Shown here: positions 35,713-45,250 of the stretch, in pieces | Layout: every line of letters begins with the position of its first letter | How positions within the stretch are numbered: the first letter of the stretch is position 1 | Origin: Semisulcospira habei | Taxonomy: Eukaryota; Mollusca; Gastropoda; Semisulcospiridae | Length of the DNA: 64,000 nucleotides | Assembly (NCBI GenBank): GCA_036245525.1 | Contig: BTPG01000006.1 | Location: 73,586,227 to 73,650,226 of the forward strand | Direction: 5' to 3' | Notes under the pieces: model-generated | Told to the model about the DNA's origin: nothing | The model's database searches: none | What the model saw: the letters and a program-made list of their open reading frames with translations, nothing else | Translations under genes and position numbers: made by a program

Positions 35713-36339
35713 TGTTGTTGTTTAATCCTATTTCATGTCTCTCTAGCAATAAAATTGATCAGAGACTAGCATTTTAATTGAGTTTATCTTAGAGGTTTTA
35801 GACCGGATAAGGCCGGTTGGAGGAGGGGCGAGGGTGGGGGGGGGGGGGGCATATGTGTGGCGAGAAAGCGGTTTACTGGGTGATAAGGAATTTGGTCGAG
35901 CCATTGTGTGCTGCGCCGCGCGGGCCAAGTGCACGCGCTGCGCGGCTTATTTTTAGAGTTTCTGAATTGCCAACCAACAACGGTCCTATTTAGGTTAAAA
36001 AGAATAGGAGTTATCTTTATTTAATAACGCAGTTAAGAAGGGTTAAGGATTCAGGACCACGACGTGTAAAAAAGGGGCTAAAAAGTTAAAAGTAAGGTAT
36101 ATATGTACAAATTATAATACTACTAAGCGTAGTGTGCAAGTCAGTTAGTGGGTCAGAGTCAGCGCGCGGAGGTCGACCGTCTCGCCCGGAACTGGGGCGC
36201 GCAGGCGCAGTGCGGGTGGAAATTTCTGGGATATCGGTCAGCAAGGTGACCTGTTCTAGTAAACTCAGTTGGGATTGACCTACGTACCAGAGGAGCGAGA
36301 TAGGACGGTCAGTAGTAGCAACCGGAGGTATGTAGATGG
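35713..36339. mobile_element. Unclassified ~630-bp insertion in unit 3 intron
   Basis: Unit 1 reads GATGGCAGAAG then TGTACTTGTG; here about 630 bp intervene. The left edge is TTGTTGTTGTTTAATC, which on the - strand would be a (AAC)n-type tail, so a - strand retroposon is possible. The GC-rich middle (36150-36210) has no ORF of interest. Target duplication unclear. Confidence 0.5.
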
Positions 36340-36385
36340 CTGACGTGTACTTGTGGTGTACTATTTACTAACCACCCACCCCCCA

Positions 36386-36450
36386 ACACACACACACACA
36401 CACACTACACACACACCATCACACACTGACACACACACACACACACACCA

Positions 36451-36505
<55 letters not shown>
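36386..36505. repeat. (CA)n microsatellite
   Basis: Interrupted CA repeats between the gamma remnant and delta exon of unit 3. Confidence 0.95.
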
Positions 36506-36508
<3 letters not shown>

Positions 36509-36642
36509 CTTCTCAGGGATTATACCACAAAGACGCTGCTATTATTTTTGTGCTGTACTACCCCTCCCCCAATTCCGGGCAGGGCGTCTTGAACGAGTGA
36601 CAGATCATTTCTCTCTCCTAAATACCTGTTTATTTGTTTCAG

Positions 36643-36723
36643 TGTTGGCGACTGGCGCGGACTGCAGCGGCGCTAAGGCAACTCTTTGCAAAACCACAGA
36701 CTATTGTGAGAGCAACGTGTGCA
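36643..36723 (+). CDS. Short four-cysteine module exon, delta type, unit 3
   Basis: 81 nt from ATTTGTTTCAG to GTGAGTGC, phase 1-1: LATGADCSGAKATLCKTTDY then CESNVC. Same length and four cysteines as 12730-12810 with four substitutions. Splice sites are intact even though the neighbouring gamma exon is destroyed. Confidence 0.8.
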
Positions 36724-37082
36724 GTGAGTGCAACCCGTACCTTTTGCGGGTGTATGCTACCCAGACCCAGACAAACCCACTCGGGGAGCACAGGACAAAT
36801 GCACTTTTATTAGGGGGAGGGGGGAGGAGCCAAAAAAATTGTTATAGCCGACCCATGCTATTCGACCTTCAGCGATAAATATTGTAGATTTTTTTAAGCA
36901 TGTCTATTTTGGGGAGAAAAAAAATTATAATCCGAAACTTTGATAAATTATGTCGTAATAGCGTGATGCTTTCTTCGTTGGGATGTTCTGTCTTTTTTGT
37001 TGTCGTTATACCCGACCTTGTTTCGCAAAGACAAAGTGAGCAAGTGTGGCCGGGACCTTCCCGAAAAGCGACCGTGTTGCCA

Positions 37083-37187
37083 GTAAGCAAAAGGTCCTCG
37101 GGCCGATTTCGGCCACAGTGGGCCCGCGCACTGCCGCCGTGCGTGGGCCCACTGCGGCCGATGTCGGCCCAAGGACCTTTTGCTTAC
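37083..37187. repeat. GC-rich palindrome, D family, upstream of third alpha exon
   Basis: Arms of about 50 bp start GTAAGCAAAAGGTCCTCGGG and end CCCAAGGACCTTTTGCTTAC, with a centre CGCACTGCCGCCGTGCG. Units 1 and 2 have only AAGGACCTTTTGCTTACC at this place (10223-10240, 20336-20353). Relatives at 49799-49858, 58063-58135 and 58913-58948. Confidence 0.85.
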
Positions 37188-37319
37188 CTCTGGTATGAGC
37201 GTAGTTCACTGTAGTCGATTTGCTGCCTGGATTTCTGTCTGTTTTGTGACTCACGCACGCCACCATCGTATCACTTCCCGTGTTGACTGCACGCATTAGT
37301 TCCTCCGTATTGTCCGCAG

Positions 37320-37457
37320 GAGTCAAGCAGGGCCAGAGTTGTGCTGGCAACACGTTAAACTGCGTCTCCGGGGCCACTTGCATAACCTCCGGTGCTGCTA
37401 GCACGTGCACTTGCGATACGACTGTGTCGACGGCCGACTCTGTCACTAATCTGTGCA
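37320..37457 (+). CDS. EGF-like module exon, alpha type, third copy (unit 4)
   Basis: 138 nt from TTGTCCGCAG to GTAAGTATG, phase 1-1: VKQGQSCAGNTLNCVSGATC, GAASTCTCDTTV, VTNLC. Six cysteines; more diverged from the other alphas than they are from each other. It lies about 600 bp after delta of unit 3 because the leader and array that normally precede alpha are deleted. Confidence 0.85.
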
Positions 37458-37505
37458 GTAAGTATGACCCCTTGATTCTTTATGCCAACACATCTGCCAT
37501 TGTTT

Positions 37506-37610
37506 GGCAAAGGCTAGAATGTCCATTTTTTTAAGAAAAGCGAGATTTTTTATCGTTGTCCAATGAGAATCTCACTTTTCTTTTTTAAAAAATGGACACT
37601 GGCTTTTGCC
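37506..37610. repeat. Palindrome after third alpha exon (J)
   Basis: GGCAAAGGCTAGAATGTCCA pairs with TGGACACTGGCTTTTGCC, with inner stem AAGAAAAGCGAGATT/AATCTCACTTTTCTT. Units 1 and 2 contain only the left arm (near 10566-10610 and 20660-20690). Confidence 0.8.
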
Positions 37611-37762
37611 ATAAAACGGCAGAAATGTGACCCACGACAAATATAGAACACAAAGTACATAACCTATCACCCAAAAATATTCCCCCAAAAAAAGCAACGC
37701 AACAGTTGACTCAGTCGACAAAACAAACCCAACAGCTGAACATCGGTGATCCTTATCTGGAC

Positions 37763-37800
37763 GGTGAGTTTGGACCTTACGTCTCCGTAAGTCCAAAATC
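37763..37800. repeat. C-family hairpin, short
   Basis: GTTTGGACCTTACG and CGTAAGTCCAAAATC form a small stem, related to the larger copies at 43065, 46945 and 47785. Confidence 0.6.
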
Positions 37801-37992
37801 AAGGCCAACAGATATGTTTATTGTTTGTGTGTTTTTTTTTTATGTCGCTGGCATTAACAATGCGACTGCTGTAAGTATGCATACTGCGGTGATCGGGAGG
37901 ACCCAGCGAAAACGGTCAACCTTAGCCCTTGCTAGAAAGAGGAGCAACATATTGCCTTTCCTCAAGATACAGGGTTTCTCAGCCTAATGTCT

Positions 37993-38062
37993 CACACTGG
38001 TTGTCTCCCTCGATTCGCTGCCGCTGTTCAGCGGCAGCGAATCGAGGGAGACAACCAGTGTG
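37993..38062. repeat. Perfect 34-bp-arm palindrome in intron (H)
   Basis: Arms 37993-38026 and 38029-38062 are exact reverse complements with a 2-nt spacer (TT). The arm begins CACACTGGTTGTCTCCCTCG. No TTAA ends and no second copy in the window. Confidence 0.95.
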
Positions 38063-38165
38063 CCTATGCTGTCTTTGACCTGCCTCTGACTTTGTTTAAA
38101 TAAATTATAAAGCAGATTCCTCCCTCCCCGTGACAAAGCTTTAGAAGCGTGTATGAAGTTGCATA

Positions 38166-38736
38166 GCAGAGATCCGTATCAGGATAGGTACAGCAACATC
38201 CGCAATGGACAGGATATGGCGAAGTAACTCCATCAGCTTCACCATCAAGTACAGGCTTTACAAGTCCCTCGTAGTGTCTATTCTGCTCTACGGCTGTGAG
38301 ACTTGGACACTGCTTGCAGACTCAGAAAAGAAAATCCAGGCCTTTGAGAACAAGTGCCTGAGGAAGTTGCTCCGCATCTCGTACCGCGAGCACAAGACCA
38401 ACGAATATGTACGGAGCATCGTCACTTCCCTGGTGGGCCCACATGAACCCCTTCTGGCAACCGTGAAACGGCGCAAGCTTGCTTGGTTTGGCCACGTGAC
38501 CCGACACAACACCTTGTCCAAGACTATCCTCCAAGGCACTCTCGAAGGAAGTCGTCGGCGAGGTCGTCAGAGAAAGAGTTGGGTCGCAAACATAAAAGAA
38601 TGGACCGAACTCGAGATGCCAGACTTGCTTGCCACCGCCCAAAATAGAACTCAGTGGAGAGCACTGTCTGTTGCTGCTGCCTTTCAGTCCCCCCAACGCC
38701 CAGTTCGGGCAAGGGACTGATGATGATGATGATGAA
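38166..38736 (+). mobile_element. 5'-truncated LINE 3' end (RTE-like), (GAT)n tail
   Basis: Open reading from about 38168: RLYKSLVVSILLYGCETW, ENKCLRKLLRISYREHKTNE, RKLAWFGHVTRHNTLSKTIL, ending before a (GAT)n tail at 38720-38735. This is the C-terminal thumb and zinc-like tail of an RT-type ORF, free of stops over 170 codons, so a fairly young fragment. It lies in the intron before the exon at 38984. Confidence 0.85.
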
Positions 38737-38737
38737 G

Positions 38738-38941
38738 TTAACCCCTTCACTGCCAGTGGACGCGGACTGTGTTTATGGAATGTGTGTTAATTCAACGCCA
38801 AAGATCCCCAGCCACCCAAAGAAAATGGATACAATATGGTATCAGCAAGAGGCATAGATCCTCATGAGCCCCCGAAGTAGCGGGGACTCATGCGGACCTA
38901 TATAGGCCTCTTGCAGTCTGGACTGTGCTCACTTTTTCTCG
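38738..38941. mobile_element. TTAA hairpin element, family B copy 1, right end truncated
   Basis: TTAA at 38738-38741 then CCCCTTCACTGCC. The hairpin GAGGCATAGATCCTCATGAG with a matching right arm and ATAGGCCTCTTGCAG lies at about 38849-38914. The expected mirror end is missing; sequence changes after TTTTTCTCG near 38941, close to the next exon's acceptor tract. Confidence 0.75.
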
Positions 38942-38983
38942 ATCCATCTCAAACCCAAGTTAATTATTTTTTTTCCCACTCAG

Positions 38984-39118
38984 CCCCGAAAGCTAATAAG
39001 ATCGGAGGATCCTGTACTCCCGGCAGCTGCGAGGACAAAAACTCCGCCTGCGCAGCAGGGACCAGCAAATGCACGTGCAATTCGCTATATGTCGCCGACA
39101 CTGCTGATCTGACTTGTG
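38984..39118 (+). CDS. EGF-like module exon (135 nt)
   Basis: From TTCCCACTCAG to GTAAGTTT, phase 1-1: PKANKIGGSCTPGSCEDKNS, ACAAGTSKCTCNSLYVADTA, LTCG. Six cysteines; GGSCT and the LTCG end relate it to beta/gamma. Single copy in the window. Confidence 0.85.
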
Positions 39119-39149
39119 GTAAGTTTTATCCTAAGGAACAAAATCATGT

Positions 39150-39430
39150 TTAAAATTTGTTCGAAAATCACAAATAGGTCAAAATTTCACGTGTTTACAC
39201 GAAACGTGAAAACAAATCGCGTGTTTTCAGTTTAAGCCACAGTTGTTCGCGTGAAAAGACGCGCAGTTGTTGACCTGCTTCTGATTTCCGGAAATCGTTA
39301 CCAGACGATTCCGGTCTGACAACAAATCCCTGAAATCAGAAATAAGTCAAATGTGCACGTGTTTTGACAGAAAGCAATGCGATATTGCATGTTTGTCCGG
39401 GCTTTCAATCCACTGAAAATCCCAAGAAAG
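39150..39430. repeat. Hairpin-rich repeat related to the palindrome at 44683 (G family)
   Basis: Contains ACGTGTTTACACGAAACGTG and a distal TTTGTCCGGGCTTTCAATCC with CACTG, resembling the arms at 44683-44834. Pairing is partial and borders are unclear. Confidence 0.5.
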
Positions 39431-39642
39431 GAAGAAAGAAATACGCTTAAAGATTACAATCAACACAATGTATTACATTTTCGGATTAAGACTTATTTTT
39501 TAAATTTTCGTATAGAAAATAAAACAGTTCGCTACATATCTTGGCAGTCACATTTTTGGTTTTGACTGAACTCGTCTGGTCTGGACTGGCCCCGTCTAGC
39601 TTCCAATCCTGTGTCATTGATCCCGTCTTGATTATACATGTA

Positions 39643-39716
39643 TACTGGCGAGCAAAAGAAATGCGACAATTTTGTAATTGTAGTGTTTCCGACATTTCTT
39701 TTCTTCGTCAGTGTAT
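39643..39716. repeat. F-family short inverted repeat
   Basis: TACTGGCGAGCAAAAGAAAT pairs with a mirrored ACATTTCTTTTCTTCGTCAG end; related to 44161-44295. It ends 30 bp before the acceptor tract of the exon at 39748. Confidence 0.6.
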
Positions 39717-39747
39717 CATACTGTATCAAAGGTCTGACCTTTTTCAG

Positions 39748-39825
39748 GACTGGCTGCAGGAGGGGACTGTTCCACTGACAGCACTCTGTGTGTCTCGGGC
39801 ACCAGCTGTCAGTCGGGAAAATGCA
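39748..39825 (+). CDS. Short four-cysteine module exon (78 nt, delta-like)
   Basis: From CTTTTTCAG to GTAAGTCAC, phase 1-1: LAAGGDCSTDSTLCVSGTSC then QSGKC. Spacing resembles delta (G-x-D-C-S near the start). It follows a six-cysteine exon as delta follows gamma in the tandem units. Confidence 0.8.
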
Positions 39826-39976
39826 GTAAGTCACCTACACCTTATTATAAGTAAATACAAGAAAATAACCAACAAGGAATCGAAGCACATTACAATTTAC
39901 TAAAGTTTTCATACTGCAAGGACGATGTCCTCGTACTTTATCTTTTCGTGTTACTAACCCATGCAGATGTACTCTA

Positions 39977-40112
39977 TAGACAGACCCACTTGGGAAGCAC
40001 GCCACAACAGCACTTCTATTCAAATGAGATACTAAGTGTGGAGTTTGTCACACGTAGCATCTCGTTTGAATAGAAGTACACGTGTGGCGTACTCCCAGAG
40101 TTGGTCTGTCTA
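39977..40112. repeat. E-family inverted repeat element
   Basis: Ends AGACAGACCCACTTGGG and CCCAGAGTTGGTCTGTCT; inner arms CTTCTATTCAAATGAGAT and ATCTCGTTTGAATAGAAG. Parts of this family recur after gamma and delta donors in the tandem units (for example 12595-12645, 12845-12900) and at 42008. Confidence 0.75.
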
Positions 40113-40374
40113 AGGAATACTCCCTGAAAACGATACACGAAGACACTGGATTTCGTGTCCACCTAATTGTTATTTGTTGAGAACGGTGTTTTTCAGGATG
40201 TACGACAATTAAGTGTAAATATTTATCTGTTGTATTCACCATCTTTTAATACTGAACTAAAGTGATACAAAACTGTACATTGAAACACATTGTACAGTAT
40301 TCATCTCGTCTTGTCATTTGCCGTCTGCGGTACATTCTAATACATTCGAGACGCGCTGCATCCGGATAACCAGC

Positions 40375-40444
<70 letters not shown>
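40375..40444. repeat. (AAT)n microsatellite, tail of the - strand LINE
   Basis: About 23 AAT repeats marking the LINE 3' end. Confidence 0.95.
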
Positions 40445-40447
<3 letters not shown>

Positions 40448-41570
40448 GTTCTTGTATAGCGCTGTTCTCCAGGAAAACATTGGACTCACTGCGCATGCAC
40501 AACAGCACACTCTCTCTCAGACACACGCACAATTATACACTACTTTAACCCACCCCATCCCTTCCCAACACCTTACATCCACTTCCCTCCAGAATCAGAA
40601 TAAAAGGCAGTCAAAAGTTAGCTAAAGGTGAGCTAAATGTTAAATGCTCGACAGAAAAGAAAAGTCAATGAGTGAGCTTTGAACTTTGACAATCTGGGCA
40701 GATTCCGCATTTCAATTGGCAGCGAGTTCCACACACTTGGGTCTAAAAAGGTAAAAGAACTCTCTCCGACAGTTTTCATGCTAAGCTTCGGGATTTTTAA
40801 CAGTTTTTCAATGGAGGAGCGTGATGGCTGATAAGCAAACAGCTTGGCGGAAAGGTACGGCGGGAGAGATCCGTCAAAATGCCGATAGGCGAAAATTGCA
40901 ATTTTGTATTGGCAGCGGAATTTCACGAGCAGCCAGTGCAGCTGCTTCAGCAGAGGCGTAACGTGGTCTCTCTTTCGTTTTTTCAAGCTGAGACGCACCG
41001 CGTTGTTCTGAATCATATGCAAGCGTGCGATCTGGTCTGCCGGTAAACCTGCCAGTACAAAATTGCAATAATCGAGCTTGGACGTAATGAATGCATTTAC
41101 AAATCTTGAAGCCGCACTTTTTGTGAGATACGGTTTGAGGGAAGAGGTTTCTGCGGAACTCAGGGAAACCAGCGCGGCAGACGCTACGATCATGCGTGGA
41201 GAGCGTCACATCAATCTTCACACCCAGATATTTGATACAGTTCTGGAAGCGAACGCTGCAGCCACCAATGTTTGCGAACTCGCTGTCTAAGGCGAGACTG
41301 AGAGCCAACAGGCATGACTTCGGTTTTGTCAGTGTTAAGCTTAAGTTTGTTGCTAGTCATCTAGAACAGGACGTCATCTATACAACACTGTACGCTCAAG
41401 GCTTAGCGGAGCTGAAATGGCTTGGCGCGCTACATTTTGACAATCCAGTATCGTCAGCATACTTGTGAAAATCACACTCATGGGCGGCAATTACATCAGA
41501 CAGAAGTTGTGAATATAAAGTAAACAAAACAGGCCCGAAAGCCGCGTACAGCCTCGTATCCGGATGCGGC
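40375..41570 (-). mobile_element. L2/CR1-like LINE 3' part with (ATT)n tail, 5'-truncated
   Basis: On the - strand: [19 protein letters not shown] and HKYADDTGLSK (about 41550-41440), then KYLGVKIDVTLS, FVNAFITSKLDYCNFVLAGL, KRKRDHVTPLLKQLHWL and FLDPSVWNSLPIEMRN to 40633. The 3' end GCGCTATACAAGAACT runs into (ATT)n. Several frameshifts. It sits in the intron before the exon at 41630. Confidence 0.85.
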
Positions 41571-41629
41571 ACGTCTCGAATGTGTTAGCGTTGGCGCTGA
41601 CGTTTCCTTCTTATTTTCGTTCGCTCTAG

Positions 41630-41755
41630 AACTAGGAGCCACGCAGTACTGCACTCTCACGGGGACTTCAGACATCTGTGTCGCCAACTCAGAATGCACG
41701 AGCGGAAAGTGTACCTGCAAAACAGGCTACACCGCCAAGGACGGATTGTGCAGCT
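41630..41755 (+). CDS. EGF-like module exon, penultimate (126 nt)
   Basis: From TTCGCTCTAG to GTAAGTACG, phase 1-1: LGATQYCTLTGTSDICVANS, ECTSGKCTCKTGYTAKDGLC then S. Six cysteines with the C-T-C pair. It is the last module before the hydrophobic tail exon. Confidence 0.85.
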
Positions 41756-42007
41756 GTAAGTACGCGTACAAAATAGTATCGTTTAAATCAGAAGCAGATT
41801 AGAGAGTGCACGAGGTTTACACATTATTGGGATACACCTATCCTGCTCGATTTTCAATCGGAATATATTCTCATGAGTCTCCTGCAGCCGTAGGGATTCA
41901 TAAGAATCAATGGCAGCAGCAGGGACTGATGAAAATGCATGATTCTTGCTGGCAAGGAGTTGTGTCCTTCTCATCTCAACCCATACCGTTTGCGGATGCA
42001 ATCACCA

Positions 42008-42130
42008 GATAGACCCACCCGGGGAAATACGTTACAAGTACACTGCTATTCAAATGAGACGCTTATATCTCATTTGAATAGACGTGTCCTTAAGGACACC
42101 TTGTGGTGTACTCCTCGAGTTGCTCCATTT
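42008..42130. repeat. E-family inverted repeat element, second copy
   Basis: AGACCCACCCGGGGAAATAC left end; inner arms CTATTCAAATGAGA and TCTCATTTGAATAG; right side CTTGTGGTGTACTCCTCGAG. Confidence 0.7.
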
Positions 42131-42233
42131 GAGGAAAGGGGGGGGGGGGGAGGGGCCCCGCAGACGATATGAGCAACGATCTGGTGTGTGTCTGTGTGTA
42201 CCTTTGCAAGAATTCAGATAATCGCGCCAGAGT

Positions 42234-42410
42234 TTAACTCATTCCGCCCAACTGCCGTATTTTCCAAAATTTGGAGGCATCATCTAACGACTATGCGCCA
42301 GTCGCAGAAAATGGATTGACCATGATCATTCAAGGGTAGTGCCACACTACCCTTAAATGATTATGGTCGACCCATCTCTTGCTGTAGGGCGTCGGGGCTG
42401 AATGAGTTAA
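42234..42410. mobile_element. TTAA-flanked hairpin element, family A copy 3 (short core)
   Basis: TTAA at 42234-42237 and 42407-42410; ends CTCATTCCGCCC and GGGGCTGAATGAG. The hairpin lacks its inner part: left GACCATGATCATTCAAGGGT, right CACTACCCTTAAATGATTAT, so arms are about 30 bp. Confidence 0.85.
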
Positions 42411-42504
42411 GTCCATTTCTCTCTTCTTCATTTGTGAAAGAGTGTCGAGGAAAATGTTATCGTCATATGATTAAAGTACATGCATTCACGATCTTTCTTC
42501 TTTT

Positions 42505-42543
<39 letters not shown>

Positions 42544-42566
42544 CCCCTTTTTTCTTTTTGCTATAG

Positions 42567-42634
42567 CGGCCGGCGCCCTCGTCATTTCCACACTGCTGAT
42601 GATGTTGGCCTTTATGACTTCACGGCTGCTTTGA
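42567..42634 (+). CDS. Terminal exon: hydrophobic C-terminal tail
   Basis: Acceptor TTTTTGCTATAG after a very long T tract (42507-42565). With the split codon from 41755 it reads SAGALVISTLLMMLAFMTSR then LL and TGA at 42632-42634. Small residues (S-A-G) followed by an uninterrupted hydrophobic stretch to the last residues fits a GPI-attachment signal; a short C-terminal membrane anchor is the alternative. Confidence 0.8.
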
Positions 42635-43026
42635 AGACATCACCAATGCACCAGATCCAACAATCTGCTCTCGTGAGGCTGAAGAGACGTCCAGAAGCCA
42701 GCAGACGGTTAAGATCAACAGGAAAAATAGAAAAACAGCAGCATAAAAAGCAAAAGCAAGATTTCAGTACTTTGGGATTCAGCTCACTTTTTGAGCGTTA
42801 TTTTATTTTGAACTCGTATGACTCATTTTTGCTAAATGTTTTTTTGACTTGCATCAGGCCGTATCAGTCATAATGCGTGTATTTTTCTACACAAGTTCGT
42901 CCGAGCCACACGACCTTTGCAATCCGTCCAAAGATTTACTTGAACTAGTTGAGACAGCTGAATTTTTAATTGTACAGTTAGCAGCTGGTCAGCATTTGCC
43001 TGAATTAAATTGGAACCTTTTATCCA

Positions 43027-43049
43027 AATAAATAGATAAAATTAATAAA
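43027..43049 (+). promoter_or_regulatory. Polyadenylation signals of the cysteine-rich gene
   Basis: AATAAA at 43027-43032 and again at 43044-43049, about 400 bp after the stop codon. The 3' UTR would be 42635 to about 43070. Confidence 0.6.
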
Positions 43050-43064
43050 TGACGCGTAACATGT

Positions 43065-43130
43065 GTTCTGGTCTGCGATTTTGGACCTTGTGGCCCTAAG
43101 GCCGTAAGGTCCAAAATCACAGACCAGAAC
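43065..43130. repeat. C-family hairpin, copy 1
   Basis: GTTCTGGTCTGCGATTTTGG and its mirror CCAAAATCACAGACCAGAAC flank a GGCCCTAAGGCC centre. Arms are about 30 bp with few mismatches. Relatives at 46945, 47401 and 47785. Confidence 0.85.
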
Positions 43131-43459
43131 TCATCAATCTGTGTGTTTTGAAGGAAGGAAACAGAAGAAACTATTTAATTTATCAAAAGTCTGTAGTGTT
43201 GCTTCAAAATATTTACTGTTATCGTGTTTCTGTCGTGCAGCGTAATTCTTGCAAGTATCTGCTCATGTTTTGGTACTCGCCTCTTTCTTCTTTCTCTCTC
43301 TCAATTTTCTTTTCAATTCGTGTAAGCCACTCAGTGTTACTTTTAATGAGCTGTCCGCTTTCCTTTCAAACCTTTTCACGAGACGAGACAGAGGGTACTG
43401 ACATAAGAGCAAACATATAAGACTTAAATTCAGTCATTTAGTTTCATTTTTGTGTTCTG

Positions 43460-43554
43460 CTTTTTTTTTTTCTTTTTTTTTTTTTTTTTTCTTTTTTTTT
43501 TTCTTTTTTCTTTTTTTATTTATTTTTTTTTTTGGTGGGGGGGGGGGGGGGGGG
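43460..43554. repeat. Poly(T) followed by poly(G)
   Basis: About 70 nt of T with scattered C, then GGTGGGG and a run of 16 or so G. On the - strand it is a C run followed by A-rich sequence. Similar block at 61280-61358. Confidence 0.9.
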
Positions 43555-43609
43555 TCCCTACAGCTGGAAACTTTTAATCGACAAGCATCTACCGATTTTT
43601 ATTCTAATT

Positions 43610-43823
43610 TTAAGTCAGTTAGCCCGAACGCCCTATAGCAGGCGATGTATTGACCATGATAATTCAAGGATAGTGCCAGATTAGCTTGGCGCCTTCTGGC
43701 GCCAAGCTAATCTGGCACTACCCTTGAATTATCATGGTCGATCCATCCTCTGCACCTGGTACTTACTCGATAGGTAACACCTCCAAAATTTGAGGAATGC
43801 AGCCGTGTGGCTAAATGGGTTAA
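43610..43823. mobile_element. TTAA-flanked hairpin element, family A copy 4
   Basis: TTAA at 43610-43613 and 43820-43823; right end GGCTAAATGGG, left end GTCAGTTAGCCCG. Core arms carry the GATAATTCAAGG and AGATTAGC variants on the left and CCTTGAATTATC and GCTAATCT on the right, i.e. matched changes relative to copies 1 and 2. Confidence 0.8.
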
Positions 43824-44045
43824 TGTTGTCAGAGCTTTGATTCGTGCGGTTGATTTTTTATGATTTGTTATATTTCTTCATTAAACAAGACATTACTGAC
43901 GTAGTGCCTAGCTGTCTAATGAGAACTTTTTTTAAAAAAAAAAGAGAAGTGGGAAGCATTTAATTCTGTTTTTCTTCTTCAAGTGACTGGTTGTGATCCG
44001 CTTCTCTCTGCGGTGAATAGCGCGTTTCTATAGTGTTCGTCTCCA

Positions 44046-44160
<115 letters not shown>

Positions 44161-44295
44161 ATATACTGACGAGCAAAGAAATGCGACATTTTTGGAGTGA
44201 TCGGAGTGAACATTTTTGGAGTGATCATTCCAAAAACGTCGCACTTAGTGTTTCCGATCATTCCCAAAATGTCGCATTTATTTTACGCGTCAGTT
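44161..44295. repeat. F-family inverted repeat element
   Basis: Ends ATACTGACGAGCAAAGAAAT and TTTTACGCGTCAGT; inner arms GCGACATTTTTGGAGTGATC and GATCATTCCCAAAATGTCGC with an additional inner copy. Related to 39643-39716. Confidence 0.75.
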
Positions 44296-44682
44296 TATTA
44301 ACTGCACAGGCCTTTGGTCCTTCTGCAACAGAACTGAAGGCCTATGCAGTGAATATGCTGATATCTCCCTTTACCTCCCTTTGTCCCCTGTTCATTCGCT
44401 AACTCTCGCCTCTTTCTCGGCACGGGAGAATGCGACACACTCCGCGTTCATGAATTTGAAATCCAGTTGAAGGTTTGTCACTGACAGATCTCTGACAGAT
44501 CTCCTGATTTCAGGTTGATGATGCTTTATCTCTTTAACTTCCGTCTGTTACTGCGGGAAATGGATCGACAGAAGCAGCTTAAATGCCGTTTAAAATTCGA
44601 CATCATATGGAAGAGAGACAGGTCCTTCAATCAAGACGAAAGAGTTGTCTCGCTTTGACACGTTTGAAGAACAGACAATTTC

Positions 44683-44834
44683 CGGAATTCAAGAGTAGGT
44701 CGCAGTTGCCCGTGTTTCGACGTAAACAGTGGATTAAAAGCCAGGACAAACATGCCAAATGGCATGTTTATCCGGGCTTTTAATCCACTGTTTGCGTCGA
44801 AACACGATTAGTTTTGACCTACTTTTGATTTCCG
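44683..44834. repeat. Large palindrome, ~74-bp arms (G family)
   Basis: Left arm begins CGGAATTCAAGAGTAGGTCG; right arm ends CGACGAAAC-like and GACCTACTTTTGATTTCCG. The centre is CATGCC-AAAT-GGCATG. Inner 50 bp of the arms pair nearly perfectly; outer parts have mismatches. No TTAA ends. Confidence 0.85.
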
Positions 44835-45180
44835 AACAACTTTCATTAGCGTACGTATGGGTTGCCCCGCTTTGCCAGGATGCAATTAGCTTTGCTCCTT
44901 AGGAGGTTTATGGTCGATCTAGCTTGTTGTCTATTATATTTTTTATCAACATCTGTGATATTTGAAATACACAATCTAGATATTTAACTGGTGTATTTTT
45001 ACGTTTTGTGTGTAGTTGATATAAATAAAATCAACAGCTAATATACGTTATCTATCGTTCGTGAAAGCACTGGTTTGTCTTTATTTTGTGTGGTTTGTTT
45101 GTTGTTGTTGTTTGTTTTGTGTGTTTATGTTTTGCTTCTTGCTGATGTACATCGTGTATGTGAATCTCTCTAAGGGGCAA

Positions 45181-45250
45181 GGGGGGGGGGGGGGGAGGGT
45201 GCTAGCAAAATAACCAAAAGACGCGCTATATACATATTATTTATTTAAAA
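45181..45250. other. Poly(G) run and AT-rich spacer
   Basis: A run of about 15 G at 45181-45195 followed by AT-rich sequence leading into trinucleotide AAT/ATT repeats. No gene seen from 44840 to 45240. Confidence 0.6.

Larger units (their letters stand above)
26171..37004. repeat. Tandem unit 3, heavily rearranged
   Basis: The leader block (26171-26830) and array start (27165-27352) match units 1 and 2. An RTE-like LINE interrupts the array at 27353-30500. At 30886 the array joins a gamma remnant directly, so alpha, beta and most of gamma are deleted. The gamma-delta intron resumes, is split by the L2-like LINE at 31160-35666, then delta is intact at 36643. Confidence 0.75.

Noticed and set aside
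35743..35934. Short - strand ORF in the 630-bp insertion
   Set aside because: Low-complexity proline-rich translation of a G-rich tract; no domain.
37706..37987. Possible exon between TTGACTCAG and GTGAGTTTGG (about 37717-37762)
   Set aside because: No cysteines, wrong phase for the gene, and it runs into a C-family hairpin; not supported.
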